From an uncultured Clostridium sp. (lineage in GTDB: Bacteria; Bacillota; Clostridia; TANB77; CAG-508), in NCBI GenBank assembly GCA_946409935.1, contig CAMJYG010000014.1, positions 1 to 46,873 of the forward strand: a DNA stretch of 46,873 bases, written 5' to 3'. The notes below the pieces were generated by a model that worked only from the letters and a program-made list of their open reading frames with translations, was not told the origin of the DNA and made no database searches. A program made the position numbers and the translations under genes. Positions 11,749-19,745 of this stretch are shown in pieces. The first letter of the stretch is position 1. Every line of letters begins with the position of its first letter.

Positions 11749-11873
11749 GTTTGAAAAATAATTACAATTTTGGCTGTGTCAAATTTCATTAAAAACGCGG
11801 TTACATACAACACGTATGCGCCCTTGCCTTTTTAATAAAATTTTCCTTGCCAAAATTTAATTCTTTTCCAAAC
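11749..11873. repeat. Long imperfect palindrome, family A copy 2, in a 5' leader
   Basis: The ends gtttgaaaaataatt (11749-11763) and aattcttttccaaac (11859-11873) are inverted repeats, backed by ttttgg/ccaaaa and by aatttcattaaaaa pairing with tttttaataaaatt. The apex carries cgc...gcg. As RNA it would fold into a hairpin of about 125 nt that ends 16 nt before the Shine-Dalgarno of the XRE gene. It shares its ends with the element at 893-1015, and both sit just ahead of a gene start. Confidence 0.7.
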
Positions 11874-11907
11874 TAATTTGTGCCTTGTGAAAGGAATGGG
11901 ATTTAAA

Positions 11908-12747
11908 ATGAAATTTAATGATAAGTTAATGAAACTAAGAAAAGAAAATTTATTATCACAGGAGGAACTTGCAGAGAAATTGGGAGTTACTAGACAAACT
12001 ATTTCTAAATGGGAATTAGGACAAACAACACCAGATATGGATAAATTATCTCAAATATCAAATTTATTTGGTGTAACTGTTGATGAATTGTTAAAGGAAA
12101 CAGAAGATAAACAAGAAGACAAAAAAGTGAAAGATACTGCCACTAAAAGAAACAATATCATAATTACTGTATTGGTAATAATAGTAGTTTTTCTATTAGG
12201 AAGTGTATTTTATTCAATTTTTTCTAATAAAAATGATAACGATTATAATTCAAATAATAATAATGGTTATAATTCAAATGAATCGGTTACTGATATTGAA
12301 AAAACAAACAAGGGTGTTCTTAATATTTTTGATAACATTTTTGATTTATTTATAGATAAAGCAGAAAAAATACACAATAAAATGGAAGAATGGGATGAAG
12401 GGTCAGAAAAAGAAATGAATGAAATGAAGAATCAAGTGATGGAAAATTATAATGAAACAGTAAATGAGATAAATGAAAAACATGATGAAGCATTAGATGA
12501 AGAACATGATGAGATGGTAAATGAAAAAATAAATAGTAACATTGAAAATATAACAACAGAATCGAATGAGAAAAAAAATGAAGAAGAATCAAGTTATAAT
12601 AAAAGGGTTAAAAAGATACAGGAAAATTTCCAAGAACAAGTTAATAAACTTAATGAGGAATACAATGAATCAGCAAAAAAAATGGATGAAGAATACAATA
12701 ATTTTGCAAATGAAACAAGGGAATGGTTTAATAACTTTAATAATTAA
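11908..12747 (+). CDS. Membrane-anchored XRE-family regulator
   Basis: The start is ATG 11908, preceded by GAAAGGAATG; earlier in-frame starts lie inside or before that motif and are not used. 279 aa. Residues about 7-61 form a helix-turn-helix of the XRE/Cro type (LSQEELAEKLGVTRQTISKW). After a charged linker comes one membrane segment (about residues 86-106), an Asn/Asp-rich stretch, then a long acidic coiled coil with many Glu/Asn/Lys that ends in aromatic residues. The DNA-binding part would be cytoplasmic and the coiled coil outside. This layout fits a membrane-tethered transcription factor that senses an envelope signal. A sigma-A-type promoter and a structured leader precede it; LemA follows. 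The target genes are not known. Confidence 0.85.
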   Translation: MKFNDKLMKLRKENLLSQEELAEKLGVTRQTISKWELGQTTPDMDKLSQISNLFGVTVDELLKETEDKQEDKKVKDTATKRNNIIITVLVIIVVFLLGSVFYSIFSNKNDNDYNSNNNNGYNSNESVTDIEKTNKGVLNIFDNIFDLFIDKAEKIHNKMEEWDEGSEKEMNEMKNQVMENYNETVNEINEKHDEALDEEHDEMVNEKINSNIENITTESNEKKNEEESSYNKRVKKIQENFQEQVNKLNEEYNESAKKMDEEYNNFANETREWFNNFNN

Positions 12748-12781
12748 AAAAGTATCAATAGTAAATATATTGATTGATAAT

Positions 12782-12824
12782 TATTCTACAATAGGAAAGT
12801 CATACTGACTTTTCTATTGTAGAA
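12782..12824. terminator. Strong 20-bp hairpin after the XRE gene
   Basis: attctacaataggaaagtca (12782-12801), loop tac, then tgacttttctattgtagaat (12805-12824): a 20-bp stem with one G-U pair. It lies 34 nt after the XRE stop. It lacks a U-tract on the plus side, so its role as an intrinsic terminator is uncertain; it may instead stabilise the 3' end or be part of the dispersed repeat that continues to 12976. Confidence 0.5.
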
Positions 12825-12976
12825 TAGGCTACGCCTAAGTTTGTACAGAAATTTTCTGACGAAAATTTCGCACGTGAACAAATTTACGGAAAGCTTTACT
12901 AATTTAAAGTTGTTGCTAATTAGAATTTATAGTTTAAAATAACATACTACAAATTTATTAGCTTTCCGATTTGTTC
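12805..12976. repeat. Dispersed intergenic repeat, family C copy 1
   Basis: Contains cttttctattgta, gctacgc, gtttgtaca and gaaaattt in an order that recurs at 41331-41410. Within it, cagaaattttc-tga-cgaaaatttcg forms a hairpin, and gaacaaatttacggaaagct (12874-12893) is inverted against agctttccgatttgttc (12960-12976). The rest of the gap up to LemA (Shine-Dalgarno AGGAGAGG near 12989-12996) holds no gene. Confidence 0.55.
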
Positions 12977-13002
12977 TTTTATAAAGATAGGAGAGGATTA
13001 AA

Positions 13003-13545
13003 ATGGTAATAGTAGAAATCGTATTAGTTATTATTATTTTATATATAATACGTAAATATAACATATTAATAAAATTAAAAAATAAAGTTAAACAATCTGA
13101 ATCAAGTATAGATATATATTTAAATCAAAGGTTTGACTTAATACCTAATTTAATAGATTGTGTAAAAGGATACACTAGTCATGAAAGTGGTGTTCTAGAA
13201 AATATTACTAAAATGAGAAGTGAGTACCTAAAAGATAAAAATAGTATAGAAAAAGCACAAAATTTAAATAACAGTATAAATAATGTGTTGGCAGTAGCAG
13301 AGGCATATCCGGAACTAAAAGCAGATAGTCAATATTTAAATCTACAAAAAAGTTTAGAAAAAATAGAGAATGAATTAATATCTGCTAGAAATACATATAA
13401 TTATCATGTAACTGCATATAATACTAAGATTGAAATGATACCAACTAACTTAATTGCTAGTGTATTTGGAATGAAAAAAGCATTATTATTTCAAATAGAA
13501 GAATATAAAAAAGATAATATAAGAATTAATGGAGATAGCTTATAA
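13003..13545 (+). CDS. lemA: LemA family protein
   Basis: 180 aa, the usual length. An N-terminal membrane segment (residues 2-18) is followed by the conserved LemA helical body: NQRFDLIPNLIDCVKGY, the helix around NNVLAVAEAYPELKADSQYL, and RNTYNYHVTAYNTKIEMIP. The family has a single span with the body exposed outside the membrane; its molecular role is poorly defined, though homologues are linked to envelope stress and sometimes to HtpX-like proteases. ATG 13003 follows AGGAGAGG at good distance. Located after the membrane-anchored XRE regulator, which may suggest shared envelope-related control; no protease partner is adjacent. Confidence 0.9.
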   Translation: MVIVEIVLVIIILYIIRKYNILIKLKNKVKQSESSIDIYLNQRFDLIPNLIDCVKGYTSHESGVLENITKMRSEYLKDKNSIEKAQNLNNSINNVLAVAEAYPELKADSQYLNLQKSLEKIENELISARNTYNYHVTAYNTKIEMIPTNLIASVFGMKKALLFQIEEYKKDNIRINGDSL

Positions 13546-13571
13546 TATATGTGTTATTTAGTACAGGGAAG

Positions 13572-13697
13572 ATGTTTAAAGTTTTTTCTACTAAAAGAAA
13601 TCCAATAGAAGTTTTGGAAAAATATTTCCAAATAATGAAATTTATATATAAATTAGTGGAAAAAAATATTACAACAATAAATAATACGCAAATTTAA
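13572..13697 (+). CDS. Possible 41-aa small ORF
   Basis: ATG 13572 to TAA 13695-13697, reading MFKVFSTKRNPIEVLEKYF and onward, Lys-rich with hydrophobic heptads. A weak AGGGAAG lies directly upstream but is too close to be a good ribosome binding site. Nothing else explains 13546-13760. It could be a real small protein or chance; I cannot assign a function. Confidence 0.2.
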   Translation: MFKVFSTKRNPIEVLEKYFQIMKFIYKLVEKNITTINNTQI

Positions 13698-13776
13698 TAA
13701 ATAAAAGAGCAATAGAGAGCTAGAATTATGAATAAATAATATATAGATGGAATAAAGCTTAATAGAGGTGTTAAAT

Positions 13777-14518
13777 ATGGATTTATTTAAAACAACTTTA
13801 TTAGGCTTATTTTTTGGTACATTTGGAACAACTTTAGGAGGAATTATAGGAGCTACATTAAAAAGAAAATCAAACAAATTTTTAAGCTTTATACTTTCAT
13901 TTGCATCTGGATTAATGATGTCAATAATATGTTTTGATTTAATACCAGAAGCATTAGGAATAAGTGAATTATCAAATATAATACTTGGAATAATTTTCGG
14001 AATTATAATTATGATATGTTGTGATGTATTAATAGAAAAAAAATTTAATAATAGTACAAAATTTATTCAAAATAAAAATACCTTATTAAAAACAGGTATA
14101 ATAGTATCAATAGGACTGGCAATACATAATTTCCCAGAAGGACTGGCAATTGGTTCAGGTTTTGAAGCTTCTACTAAACTCGGATTTAGTCTAGCATTAG
14201 CTATTTGTTTACATGATATACCAGAAGGAATATCAATGGCTGTACCAATGAAAAATGGTGGAATGAAAATTTCAAAAGTTATTTTTTATGTAATTTTATC
14301 AGGAGTGACAACAGGTGTTGGAGCACTTTTAGGAGCCTTAATTGGAACAATTTCACAAGAAGTAATTGGAATGTGTTTAAGTTTTGCAGCAGGTGCTATG
14401 TTATATATAGTTTCACGGTGAGCTTATTCCAGAGGCTAATAGGCTATATAAAGGAAGAATGTCAGCAATGGGAAATATTATTGGTTTTTTAATAGGAATA
14501 TTTGCAGTAAATTTATAA
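13777..14518 (+). CDS. ZIP-family metal transporter, read through a +1 shift at CGG
   Basis: The start is ATG 13777 (GAGGTG at 13765-13770 is the Shine-Dalgarno). In the zero frame the protein stops at TGA 14419-14421, right after an in-frame CGG, and would lack its last membrane segments. Skipping C14416 restores SGELIPEANRLYKGRMSAMG and a final hydrophobic segment, ending at TAA 14516-14518, for 246 aa, normal for the bacterial ZupT/GufA group. Signature metal-site motifs are present: HNFPEGLAIG in TM4 and HDIPEGISMAVP in TM5. The family carries Zn2+ and other divalent metals across the cytoplasmic membrane. The restored ELIPE segment is typical of ZIP proteins, so the +1 product is clearly the functional one. 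Direction and metal cannot be read from sequence. Confidence 0.88.
14416..14418 (+). other. Recoding site 3: TCA-CGG-TGA (+1)
   Basis: In-frame CGG followed by TGA, as at 6492. The +1 frame reads GGT GAG CTT ATT CCA GAG, giving the conserved ZIP segment GELIPE. Only the C insertion separates the two halves of a normal transporter. Confidence 0.88.
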
Positions 14519-14534
14519 ATTTTTAAATGTTCGC

Positions 14535-14563
14535 TTGTTTTTTTTGTTAAAGCTAAGTATAAT
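14535..14563 (+). promoter_or_regulatory. Possible sigma-A promoter for pcrA
   Basis: TATAAT (14558-14563) is a perfect -10 box. Seventeen bases upstream is TTGTTT, a poor -35. The predicted transcript would begin about 20 nt before the pcrA start at 14589, just leaving room for the GGAAAGGA site. Confidence 0.45.
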
Positions 14564-14588
14564 CTTGTTATAGGAAAGGAAAAAGCAA

Positions 14589-16898
14589 ATGGAAATATTA
14601 GAAGGATTAAATGATAAACAATATGAAGCTGTTGTAAATACAGAAGGGCCATGTTTAGTTATAGCCGGAGCAGGAAGCGGTAAAACTAAAGTTTTAACAC
14701 ATAAAATTGCTTATTTAATAGGAGAAAAAGGTGCAAAACCATGGGATATTCTAGCTATAACATTTACAAATAAAGCAGCAAATGAAATGAAAGAAAGAAT
14801 AGCTAATTTAGTTGGAGATGTTGCAAAAGATATTTGGATGGGAACTTTCCACTCTATATGTGTACGTATTTTAAGAAGATTTATAGATAGAATTGGTTTT
14901 GATTCTTCATTTATAATATTTGATACATCAGACCAAAAAACGTTGGTAAAAGGATGTTTAAAAGATTTAGCTATAGATGATAAGTTATTTACAGATAGAA
15001 GTGTGTTATCAGAAATAAGTAATGCAAAAAATGAAATGTTAGAACCTGATCAATATAAATTAAGAGCGAATGGAGATTTTAGAAAAGAAAAAATTGCAAC
15101 TGTATATGAGTTATATCAAAAAAGATTAAAAGAAAATAATGCAATTGATTTTGATGATATTATAAATTATACAATAAGAATTTTGATGGAAAATCCAGAT
15201 GTTTTAGAATACTATTCGAATAAATTTAAATATGTTTTAGTAGATGAGTATCAAGATACAAATAAAGCGCAATTTACTTTAATAACACTATTTGCCTCAA
15301 AAAATGGAAATATAACAGTTGTAGGAGATAATGATCAGGGAATTTATAGCTTTAGAGGTGCAGATATTTCAAATATTTTAAATTTTGAAAGAGATTTTCC
15401 TGGAACGAAAATAATAAAATTAGAGCAAAATTATAGATGCACAAAAAATATTTTAAAAGCTGCAAATTCAGTTATAAAAAATAATGAAGTAAAATATAAA
15501 AAAGAATTGTGGACTCAAAATGAAGAAGGACATTTGCCAAGAGTATACCAAGCAGATAATGAATATGATGAAGGAACTTACATAGTAAATCAAATAGAGC
15601 ATTTAAAAAGAGAAGAATATTATAAGTATTCAGATTTTGCAATATTATATAGAATGAATACACAATCAAGAGCTATAGAAGATATTCTAAGAAGAGAAAA
15701 TATACCATATAAGATAGTTGGTGGATTGAAATTCTATGAAAGAAAAGAAATTAAAGATATTATTGCATATTTAAGATTAATTCAAAATAGCAATGATAAT
15801 TTGAGTCTAAAAAGAATAATTAATGAGCCAAAACGTGGAATAGGCAAAACAAGTTTAGATAATATAGAAAAATTATCTGAAACAAATGGAATTTCAATGT
15901 ATGAAATAATAAAAAAATCAGATGAATATGGATTAAATAGAGTATTTTTAAATTCTAGAGAGTTTATAAATGTTATAGAAGATTTAAAATCTAAAAAGGA
16001 CAAACTTACTATTTCGGAATTAATAAAAAATACTTTAAAAAATACTGGATATACTAAGGCACTTGAATTAGAAAATACTGTTGAAGCAGAAAACAGAATT
16101 GCAAACTTGGATGAATTTTTAACAGTTGCAATTGAATTTGAAGAAGAATTTGCAGAAAATTCATTGAGTGATTTCTTAGAAGGAATAACACTTTCAAGCG
16201 ATTTAGATAATGTCGAAGAGGCAGAGGAATCTGTAACGCTGATGACTTTACATAGCGCAAAAGGTTTGGAATTTCCAGTGGTATTTTTAGTTGGAATGGA
16301 AGAAGGAATATTCCCAGGATATCAATCTATGATGGAGCCAAAGGAATTGGAAGAGGAAAGAAGATTATGTTATGTTGGAATAACAAGAGCTAAAGAAAAT
16401 TTATTTTTAACTTGTAGTAAACAAAGAACTATATTTGGTTCAACAAGTTATAATCCTGTTTCAAGATTTTTAGAAGAAATTCCTCAGGAATTATTAGAGG
16501 GTTATGAAGATGCATTTGGAACAACTTCTAATAAAGAATCAATATTTAAAGATTCACCATATAGCTGGTCTTATGGTAGCAAAAATAGCTCTGCAATTAA
16601 GTCATATAAGGTAAATGAAAAAGAACCAGTTATGGCTAGTGCAAAGAGTAATAATACAGGATTTGCATTCCGTACAGCTGAAAGCTTTTTAAATAATTTA
16701 GGTAAGAAAAATAGTACATCAAATAATGTTGATTTATCTAAATATGAAGCAGGTGTTAGAGTATTTCATAAAAAATTTGGTGAAGGAACTATTAGCATGG
16801 TAGAACCTGAAGGCGAAGATTTAAAAGTTGATATTAATTTTGAAAAAGTTGGTCATAAAAGATTAATGGCTAAATTTGCAAATTTAGAGATTATTTAA
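14589..16898 (+). CDS. pcrA: ATP-dependent DNA helicase PcrA (UvrD/Rep family)
   Basis: 769 aa superfamily 1A helicase. Seen in order: Q-motif LNDKQYEAV, Walker A AGAGSGKT (residues 26-33), motif Ia TFTNKAANEMKERI, Walker B VDEYQDTN (about 218), motif III DNDQGIYSFRGAD (about 246), motif IV LEQNYRC, motif V/VI TLHSAKGLEFPVVFL and YVGITRAKE. The C-terminal Tudor-like module typical of PcrA is present (AGVRVFHKKFGEGTI...VDINFEKVG...KRLMAKFANLEII). PcrA unwinds DNA 3'-5' in repair and in resolving replication-transcription conflicts. ATG 14589 follows GGAAAGGA. No ligA or purB is near, so the gene stands alone here. There is no in-frame CGG. Confidence 0.97.
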   Translation: MEILEGLNDKQYEAVVNTEGPCLVIAGAGSGKTKVLTHKIAYLIGEKGAKPWDILAITFTNKAANEMKERIANLVGDVAKDIWMGTFHSICVRILRRFIDRIGFDSSFIIFDTSDQKTLVKGCLKDLAIDDKLFTDRSVLSEISNAKNEMLEPDQYKLRANGDFRKEKIATVYELYQKRLKENNAIDFDDIINYTIRILMENPDVLEYYSNKFKYVLVDEYQDTNKAQFTLITLFASKNGNITVVGDNDQGIYSFRGADISNILNFERDFPGTKIIKLEQNYRCTKNILKAANSVIKNNEVKYKKELWTQNEEGHLPRVYQADNEYDEGTYIVNQIEHLKREEYYKYSDFAILYRMNTQSRAIEDILRRENIPYKIVGGLKFYERKEIKDIIAYLRLIQNSNDNLSLKRIINEPKRGIGKTSLDNIEKLSETNGISMYEIIKKSDEYGLNRVFLNSREFINVIEDLKSKKDKLTISELIKNTLKNTGYTKALELENTVEAENRIANLDEFLTVAIEFEEEFAENSLSDFLEGITLSSDLDNVEEAEESVTLMTLHSAKGLEFPVVFLVGMEEGIFPGYQSMMEPKELEEERRLCYVGITRAKENLFLTCSKQRTIFGSTSYNPVSRFLEEIPQELLEGYEDAFGTTSNKESIFKDSPYSWSYGSKNSSAIKSYKVNEKEPVMASAKSNNTGFAFRTAESFLNNLGKKNSTSNNVDLSKYEAGVRVFHKKFGEGTISMVEPEGEDLKVDINFEKVGHKRLMAKFANLEII

Positions 16899-16946
16899 AA
16901 AGTTACTAGTAGGGGCGGTCTCATTAGTTCATCTAATTTTCTTAAG

Positions 16947-16971
16947 TTATAGGAAATTGCATTTCCTATAA
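16947..16971 (+). terminator. Hairpin after pcrA
   Basis: ttataggaaa (16947-16956), loop ttgca, then tttcctataa (16962-16971): a 10-bp stem 49 nt after the pcrA stop, followed by an A/T-rich run but not a pure U-tract. It probably ends the pcrA transcript. Confidence 0.5.
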
Positions 16972-17054
16972 TTTAAAAAATAAAAAAATGATAGTATTTT
17001 TTTTATATTGATGTTATAATAATTAATATAAAGATGAAAGGAATTAATAAGCCT

Positions 17055-17369
17055 ATGAAAATGGAATTTATATTTGATAAACAAAAATTAAAAAAAGAAG
17101 GATATAAAGAAGAACAATGCTTTGATGCAATTAGAAGGCATTTTCAAGAATATAATAGTAAAACAATTAAAGAGATTAAAAAAGGTGTTTTTGAAGGCTC
17201 AGAAGATGATTGGAACGCTTTTGGTTCTACTGCAAGATTTCCATATACAAGTTGGTTTTTAAAAGTAATTAAGGAATGGTATTGGTATGTGGATGAAGGA
17301 GATGGCCTTGGCGAACAAAAGGAAGATTGTCTGCAAAGCTATTATGAAGTAAAAGCTGTAAATGCATAA
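17055..17369 (+). CDS. Conserved-looking small unknown protein
   Basis: About 104 aa. The most likely start is ATG 17055 (MKMEF), 13 nt after GAAAGGA at 17036-17042; ATG 17034 overlaps that site and is unlikely, while ATG 17061 is also possible. Soluble, with a basic N-terminal half (KQKLKKEGYKEEQCFDAIR) and a striking aromatic stretch (WFLKVIKEWYWYVDEGDG). No membrane segment or signal peptide. I do not recognise a named family. A TATAAT box lies at 17015-17020. It stands alone, with its own terminator downstream. Confidence 0.75.
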   Translation: MKMEFIFDKQKLKKEGYKEEQCFDAIRRHFQEYNSKTIKEIKKGVFEGSEDDWNAFGSTARFPYTSWFLKVIKEWYWYVDEGDGLGEQKEDCLQSYYEVKAVNA

Positions 17370-17419
17370 AGGAGTAATATGAGGTTTTTATAATCTATAG
17401 TATTAACTAGTAAATTTAA

Positions 17420-17449
17420 AATGAAGAATTTAGATTCTTCATTTTTTTT
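17420..17449 (+). terminator. Intrinsic terminator
   Basis: aatgaagaat (17420-17429), a four-base loop, then attcttcatt (17434-17443), followed by a run of T to 17449. A standard Rho-independent terminator for the gene ending at 17369. Confidence 0.9.
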
Positions 17450-17553
17450 GGCATACTTAAAGATTTCATATTCATGAATTTTAATATTTTTGAATAAAAA
17501 TCAAAAAAACGGAAATTATAATATCAAATAATTAATAGAAAGGAATGATTAAA

Positions 17554-17742
17554 ATGGCAGATTTAAATCAAGCCGAATTACAACATTTAAGACATTTAAT
17601 TGGAACACATGAAACTGCTTATCAAAAATTAAACACATATTCTTCACAAGCTGTAGACCCTCAAATAAAACAATTATTTACAAAGTCAGCTCAAGATTCA
17701 TTAAATACAAAACAAAAATTAATGACTTTTTTAAATAATTAA
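17554..17742 (+). CDS. Spore-coat-like small protein (CotF-associated)
   Basis: 62 aa, all helical. The start is ATG 17554 (MADLNQAELQHLRHLIG); the upstream in-frame ATG at 17545 is part of the GGAATG ribosome-site motif. The pattern ELQHLRHLIGTHET...KLNTYSSQAVDPQIKQ resembles small helical proteins found beside CotF in spore-forming Clostridia, which form a four-helix-type fold with CotF-like partners. It lies 35 nt before a CotF gene, likely in the same transcript. Coat function is inferred from family and neighbour; no sporulation promoter is visible. Confidence 0.75.
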   Translation: MADLNQAELQHLRHLIGTHETAYQKLNTYSSQAVDPQIKQLFTKSAQDSLNTKQKLMTFLNN

Positions 17743-17777
17743 TTTGTATTAAAAAATGGAAAGGAATTTTTTTTATT

Positions 17778-18020
17778 ATGGATGAAAAAACAATGGTAAA
17801 TGATATTTTAGGAAATGTTAAATCTGATTTAACCGCATATCAAACAGCAATATCAGAGACTGAAAATATGGGGTTAAGACAAACATTTCAACAAATAAGA
17901 AATAATGATGAAAGTTTTCAATATGAATTATTTAAAGTTGCACAATCTAAAGGATATTATCAACCTGCTCAAAAAGCAACTGTAACTGAAATAAACAATG
18001 TAAAAACACAATTGCAATAA
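17778..18020 (+). CDS. CotF-family spore coat protein
   Basis: 80 aa. Features of the CotF domain: an N-terminal helix (DILGNVKSDLTAYQTAISE), then ENMGLRQTFQQIRNNDESFQ and the C-terminal SKGYYQPAQKA signature (GYY-PA). CotF-type proteins are small, helical, and associated with spores in Bacillus and Clostridium; many paralogues exist whose exact place is not known. ATG 17778 follows GGAAAGGAA. Together with the preceding gene it suggests a spore-forming ancestry. Confidence 0.85.
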   Translation: MDEKTMVNDILGNVKSDLTAYQTAISETENMGLRQTFQQIRNNDESFQYELFKVAQSKGYYQPAQKATVTEINNVKTQLQ

Positions 18021-18028
18021 ATGTATAT

Positions 18029-18046
18029 GGGCGATTTTAATCGCCC
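18029..18046 (+). terminator. GC-rich hairpin after the CotF genes
   Basis: gggcgat (18029-18035), loop ttta, then atcgccc (18040-18046): a compact 7-bp GC-rich stem 8 nt after the CotF stop. The following bases are only weakly T-rich, so termination may be partial. Confidence 0.5.
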
Positions 18047-18123
18047 GTAATATTCCTAAATATATAAATTATGTTAAAATATACGAGGAACAGAAAGGAG
18101 ACATATTGTAAACAGGAGAAAAA

Positions 18124-18189
18124 ATGAAGAAAAGAGAGAAAATGAGAATAAAATCAAATAAACCGATTGAAATTAAAAACGTATTATAA
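18124..18189 (+). CDS. Possible 21-aa leader peptide
   Basis: ATG 18124 to TAA 18187-18189, preceded by CAGGAG, encodes a basic peptide (MKKREKMRIKSNKPIEIKN...). It sits 95 nt before the M23 peptidase start. The ribosome site is reasonable, but the length and lysine richness could arise by chance in AT-rich DNA. Confidence 0.25.
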   Translation: MKKREKMRIKSNKPIEIKNVL

Positions 18190-18284
18190 TTGCAAAAAAT
18201 AAAATATTACAATATTATTACAATAACATTTTAGAAAAATGCTTGGAGATAAATTGGGTAAATATACAAAGGAGTTTTTTAAAT

Positions 18285-19289
18285 ATGTTAAAAAAGATAT
18301 TAGTACATACTAAAAGAAGTATAAAGTTTGTTGTACTTTTTCTTATTTCTGCATTTTTAATGGTTGGAGCAATAAATTTCTTATATAAACCGACATATAG
18401 TGTTTTTATAAATGGGGAACATGTTGGTTATACGGAAAATAAGGCTTCGTTACAAAAAAGAATAAATGATTACATAAAAAATGGAGATGAAGAGGGAAAT
18501 ATTGCATTTGTTCAAGTGAACAATTTGCCAGAATATAAACTTTGTTTATTAAAAAAAGATATTGTAGCTAATGATGAAGAGATTTATTCAAAAATAAAAG
18601 AACAAGGGGTTAAATATTTTAGATATTATGCTATATTAGAGAATCAAGAAGAAAAATTTTATGTACCAAATTTTGAAGAAGCTGAAAAAGTTGTAAATGG
18701 ATTAAAAGATAAAAAAAGTACCAATATTGATAAAATTTCTATATTAGAAAAATATGAAACATCAATGAAAGATTTTATTACATCAGATGAAGCTATTTCA
18801 AAATTATATGTTGAACCAGTAAAAAAAGTAACAGTAGCGAAAACAACAAGTTATGTAGCCACTGGTAGTGTAAATACATCTCTTAATACATCATCTGGAG
18901 CCCCTGAACTAGGAATATCATTAATTAGACCAATTTCTGGAACAATAACATCAAGATTTGGCGTTAGAAGTAGTATAAGAAGTTCCGCACATACAGGATT
19001 AGACATTGCAACATCATCAGGAACACCAATTGGGGCAGCTGCATCTGGAACTGTAACATTTTCAGGTTATAAAGGTTCGTATGGTAATCTTCTTGTAATA
19101 TCTCACGGAAATGGTGTACAAACATATTATGCACATTGTAGTGCATTATATGTAACTGCAGGTGAAAGTGTATCACAAGGGCAAACAATAGCAGCCGTAG
19201 GTTCTACGGGAAATTCAACAGGGCCACATTTGCATTTGGAAATAAGAGTGGATGGAGTTGCATATAATCCACAGAATTATTTATATTAA
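18285..19289 (+). CDS. Membrane-anchored M23-type (LytM) peptidase
   Basis: 334 aa from ATG 18285 (AAAGGAG upstream); earlier in-frame starts lie before the ribosome site. One membrane segment (residues about 15-34) anchors an external domain of about 180 aa (begins YSVFINGEHVGYTENKAS) of the kind found in clostridial M23 proteins. The C-terminal M23 domain (about 219-330) has SRFGVR, the zinc-site motif HTGLD, HGNGVQTYYAH and GPHLHLEIR, so the H-x3-D and H-x-H zinc ligands are present and it should be active. The family cuts peptide bridges in peptidoglycan; some membrane-anchored members act in sporulation (SpoIIQ) or division. A role in sporulation is possible given the CotF genes just upstream, but is inference. 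Confidence 0.9.
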   Translation: MLKKILVHTKRSIKFVVLFLISAFLMVGAINFLYKPTYSVFINGEHVGYTENKASLQKRINDYIKNGDEEGNIAFVQVNNLPEYKLCLLKKDIVANDEEIYSKIKEQGVKYFRYYAILENQEEKFYVPNFEEAEKVVNGLKDKKSTNIDKISILEKYETSMKDFITSDEAISKLYVEPVKKVTVAKTTSYVATGSVNTSLNTSSGAPELGISLIRPISGTITSRFGVRSSIRSSAHTGLDIATSSGTPIGAAASGTVTFSGYKGSYGNLLVISHGNGVQTYYAHCSALYVTAGESVSQGQTIAAVGSTGNSTGPHLHLEIRVDGVAYNPQNYLY

Positions 19290-19319
19290 AAAAAGCACTT
19301 CACCATAAAGTGCTTTTTT
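19289..19319 (+). terminator. Intrinsic terminator of the M23 gene
   Basis: aaaaaagcactt (19289-19300), loop caccata, then aagtgctttttt (19308-19319). It overlaps the stop codon and has a U-tract; the A-run on the other side could also make it work for the opposing gene. Confidence 0.9.
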
Positions 19320-19342
19320 ATCGTAAATTTTTTATAAAAATG

Positions 19343-19367
19343 AAAAACCCCCACGCATGAGTGGGGG
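19343..19367 (-). terminator. GC-rich terminator of the RyR gene
   Basis: On the minus strand: cccccac (19367-19361), a six-base loop, gtggggg (19354-19348), then five T (19347-19343). A classic strong terminator, much GC-richer than others here, matching the foreign composition of the gene it serves. Confidence 0.85.
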
Positions 19368-19400
19368 AAACGAATGGGTTTTTTGTTTTTACTGAATCGT

Positions 19401-19694
19401 TTACTGCTGCGGAGGAGGTACCAAAGTCCAACCCAATGCTACAATGAGCTTAATGCTCTCAAGGGCGGTCTGCCTATCATACTCTTTCTCAGAGTCGGGC
19501 AAGTCTTCATACGGCATCATGCAGGGGGTCGTTTTGGCTTCGCTGTTCTTTACCTTGCCATAGGTCCAACCTTCAGCCTGGCGACCTTTTGCCCATACCT
19601 CATGGGCATTTTTTGCGATATCTTCGGTCAGCTGATTCAGCTCCTCCGGAAGGGTGATTCTGCTTGTGTCTGCGGGTTTGGGGTTGTAAGTCAT
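19401..19694 (-). CDS. RyR-domain protein, probably acquired
   Basis: 97 aa. The sequence matches the ryanodine-receptor repeat (RyR) domain found as small stand-alone proteins in gut bacteria and phages: NAHEVWAKGRQAEGWTYG, then TPCMMPYEDLPDSEKEYDR and ALESIKLIVALGW. The domain's role in bacteria is unknown; in animal channels it forms part of the cytoplasmic shell. Codon choice is quite unlike its neighbours (many GCC, ACC, CTG, CAG and a CGC), and the gene is visibly GC-rich (around half). It has its own strong promoter and GC-rich terminator, so it looks like a recently transferred self-contained unit. ATG 19694 has AAGGAGA before it. Confidence 0.9.
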   Translation of the reverse strand: MTYNPKPADTSRITLPEELNQLTEDIAKNAHEVWAKGRQAEGWTYGKVKNSEAKTTPCMMPYEDLPDSEKEYDRQTALESIKLIVALGWTLVPPPQQ

Positions 19695-19745
19695 AAAAAC
19701 AATCTCCTTTGGAATAATACTACTAGATTATCCTAGTGCAATTTT

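Noticed and set aside
6492..14421. TGA read as Trp, Gly or selenocysteine at the CGG-TGA sites
   Set aside because: Reading through TGA stays in the wrong frame, three of the five sites have no adjacent TGA, and TGA ends several intact genes (PBP2, the GLUG protein).
19374..19736. Plus-strand open frame across the RyR gene
   Set aside because: It is the complement of the RyR coding sequence; the minus strand has the promoter, ribosome site, terminator and conserved domain.
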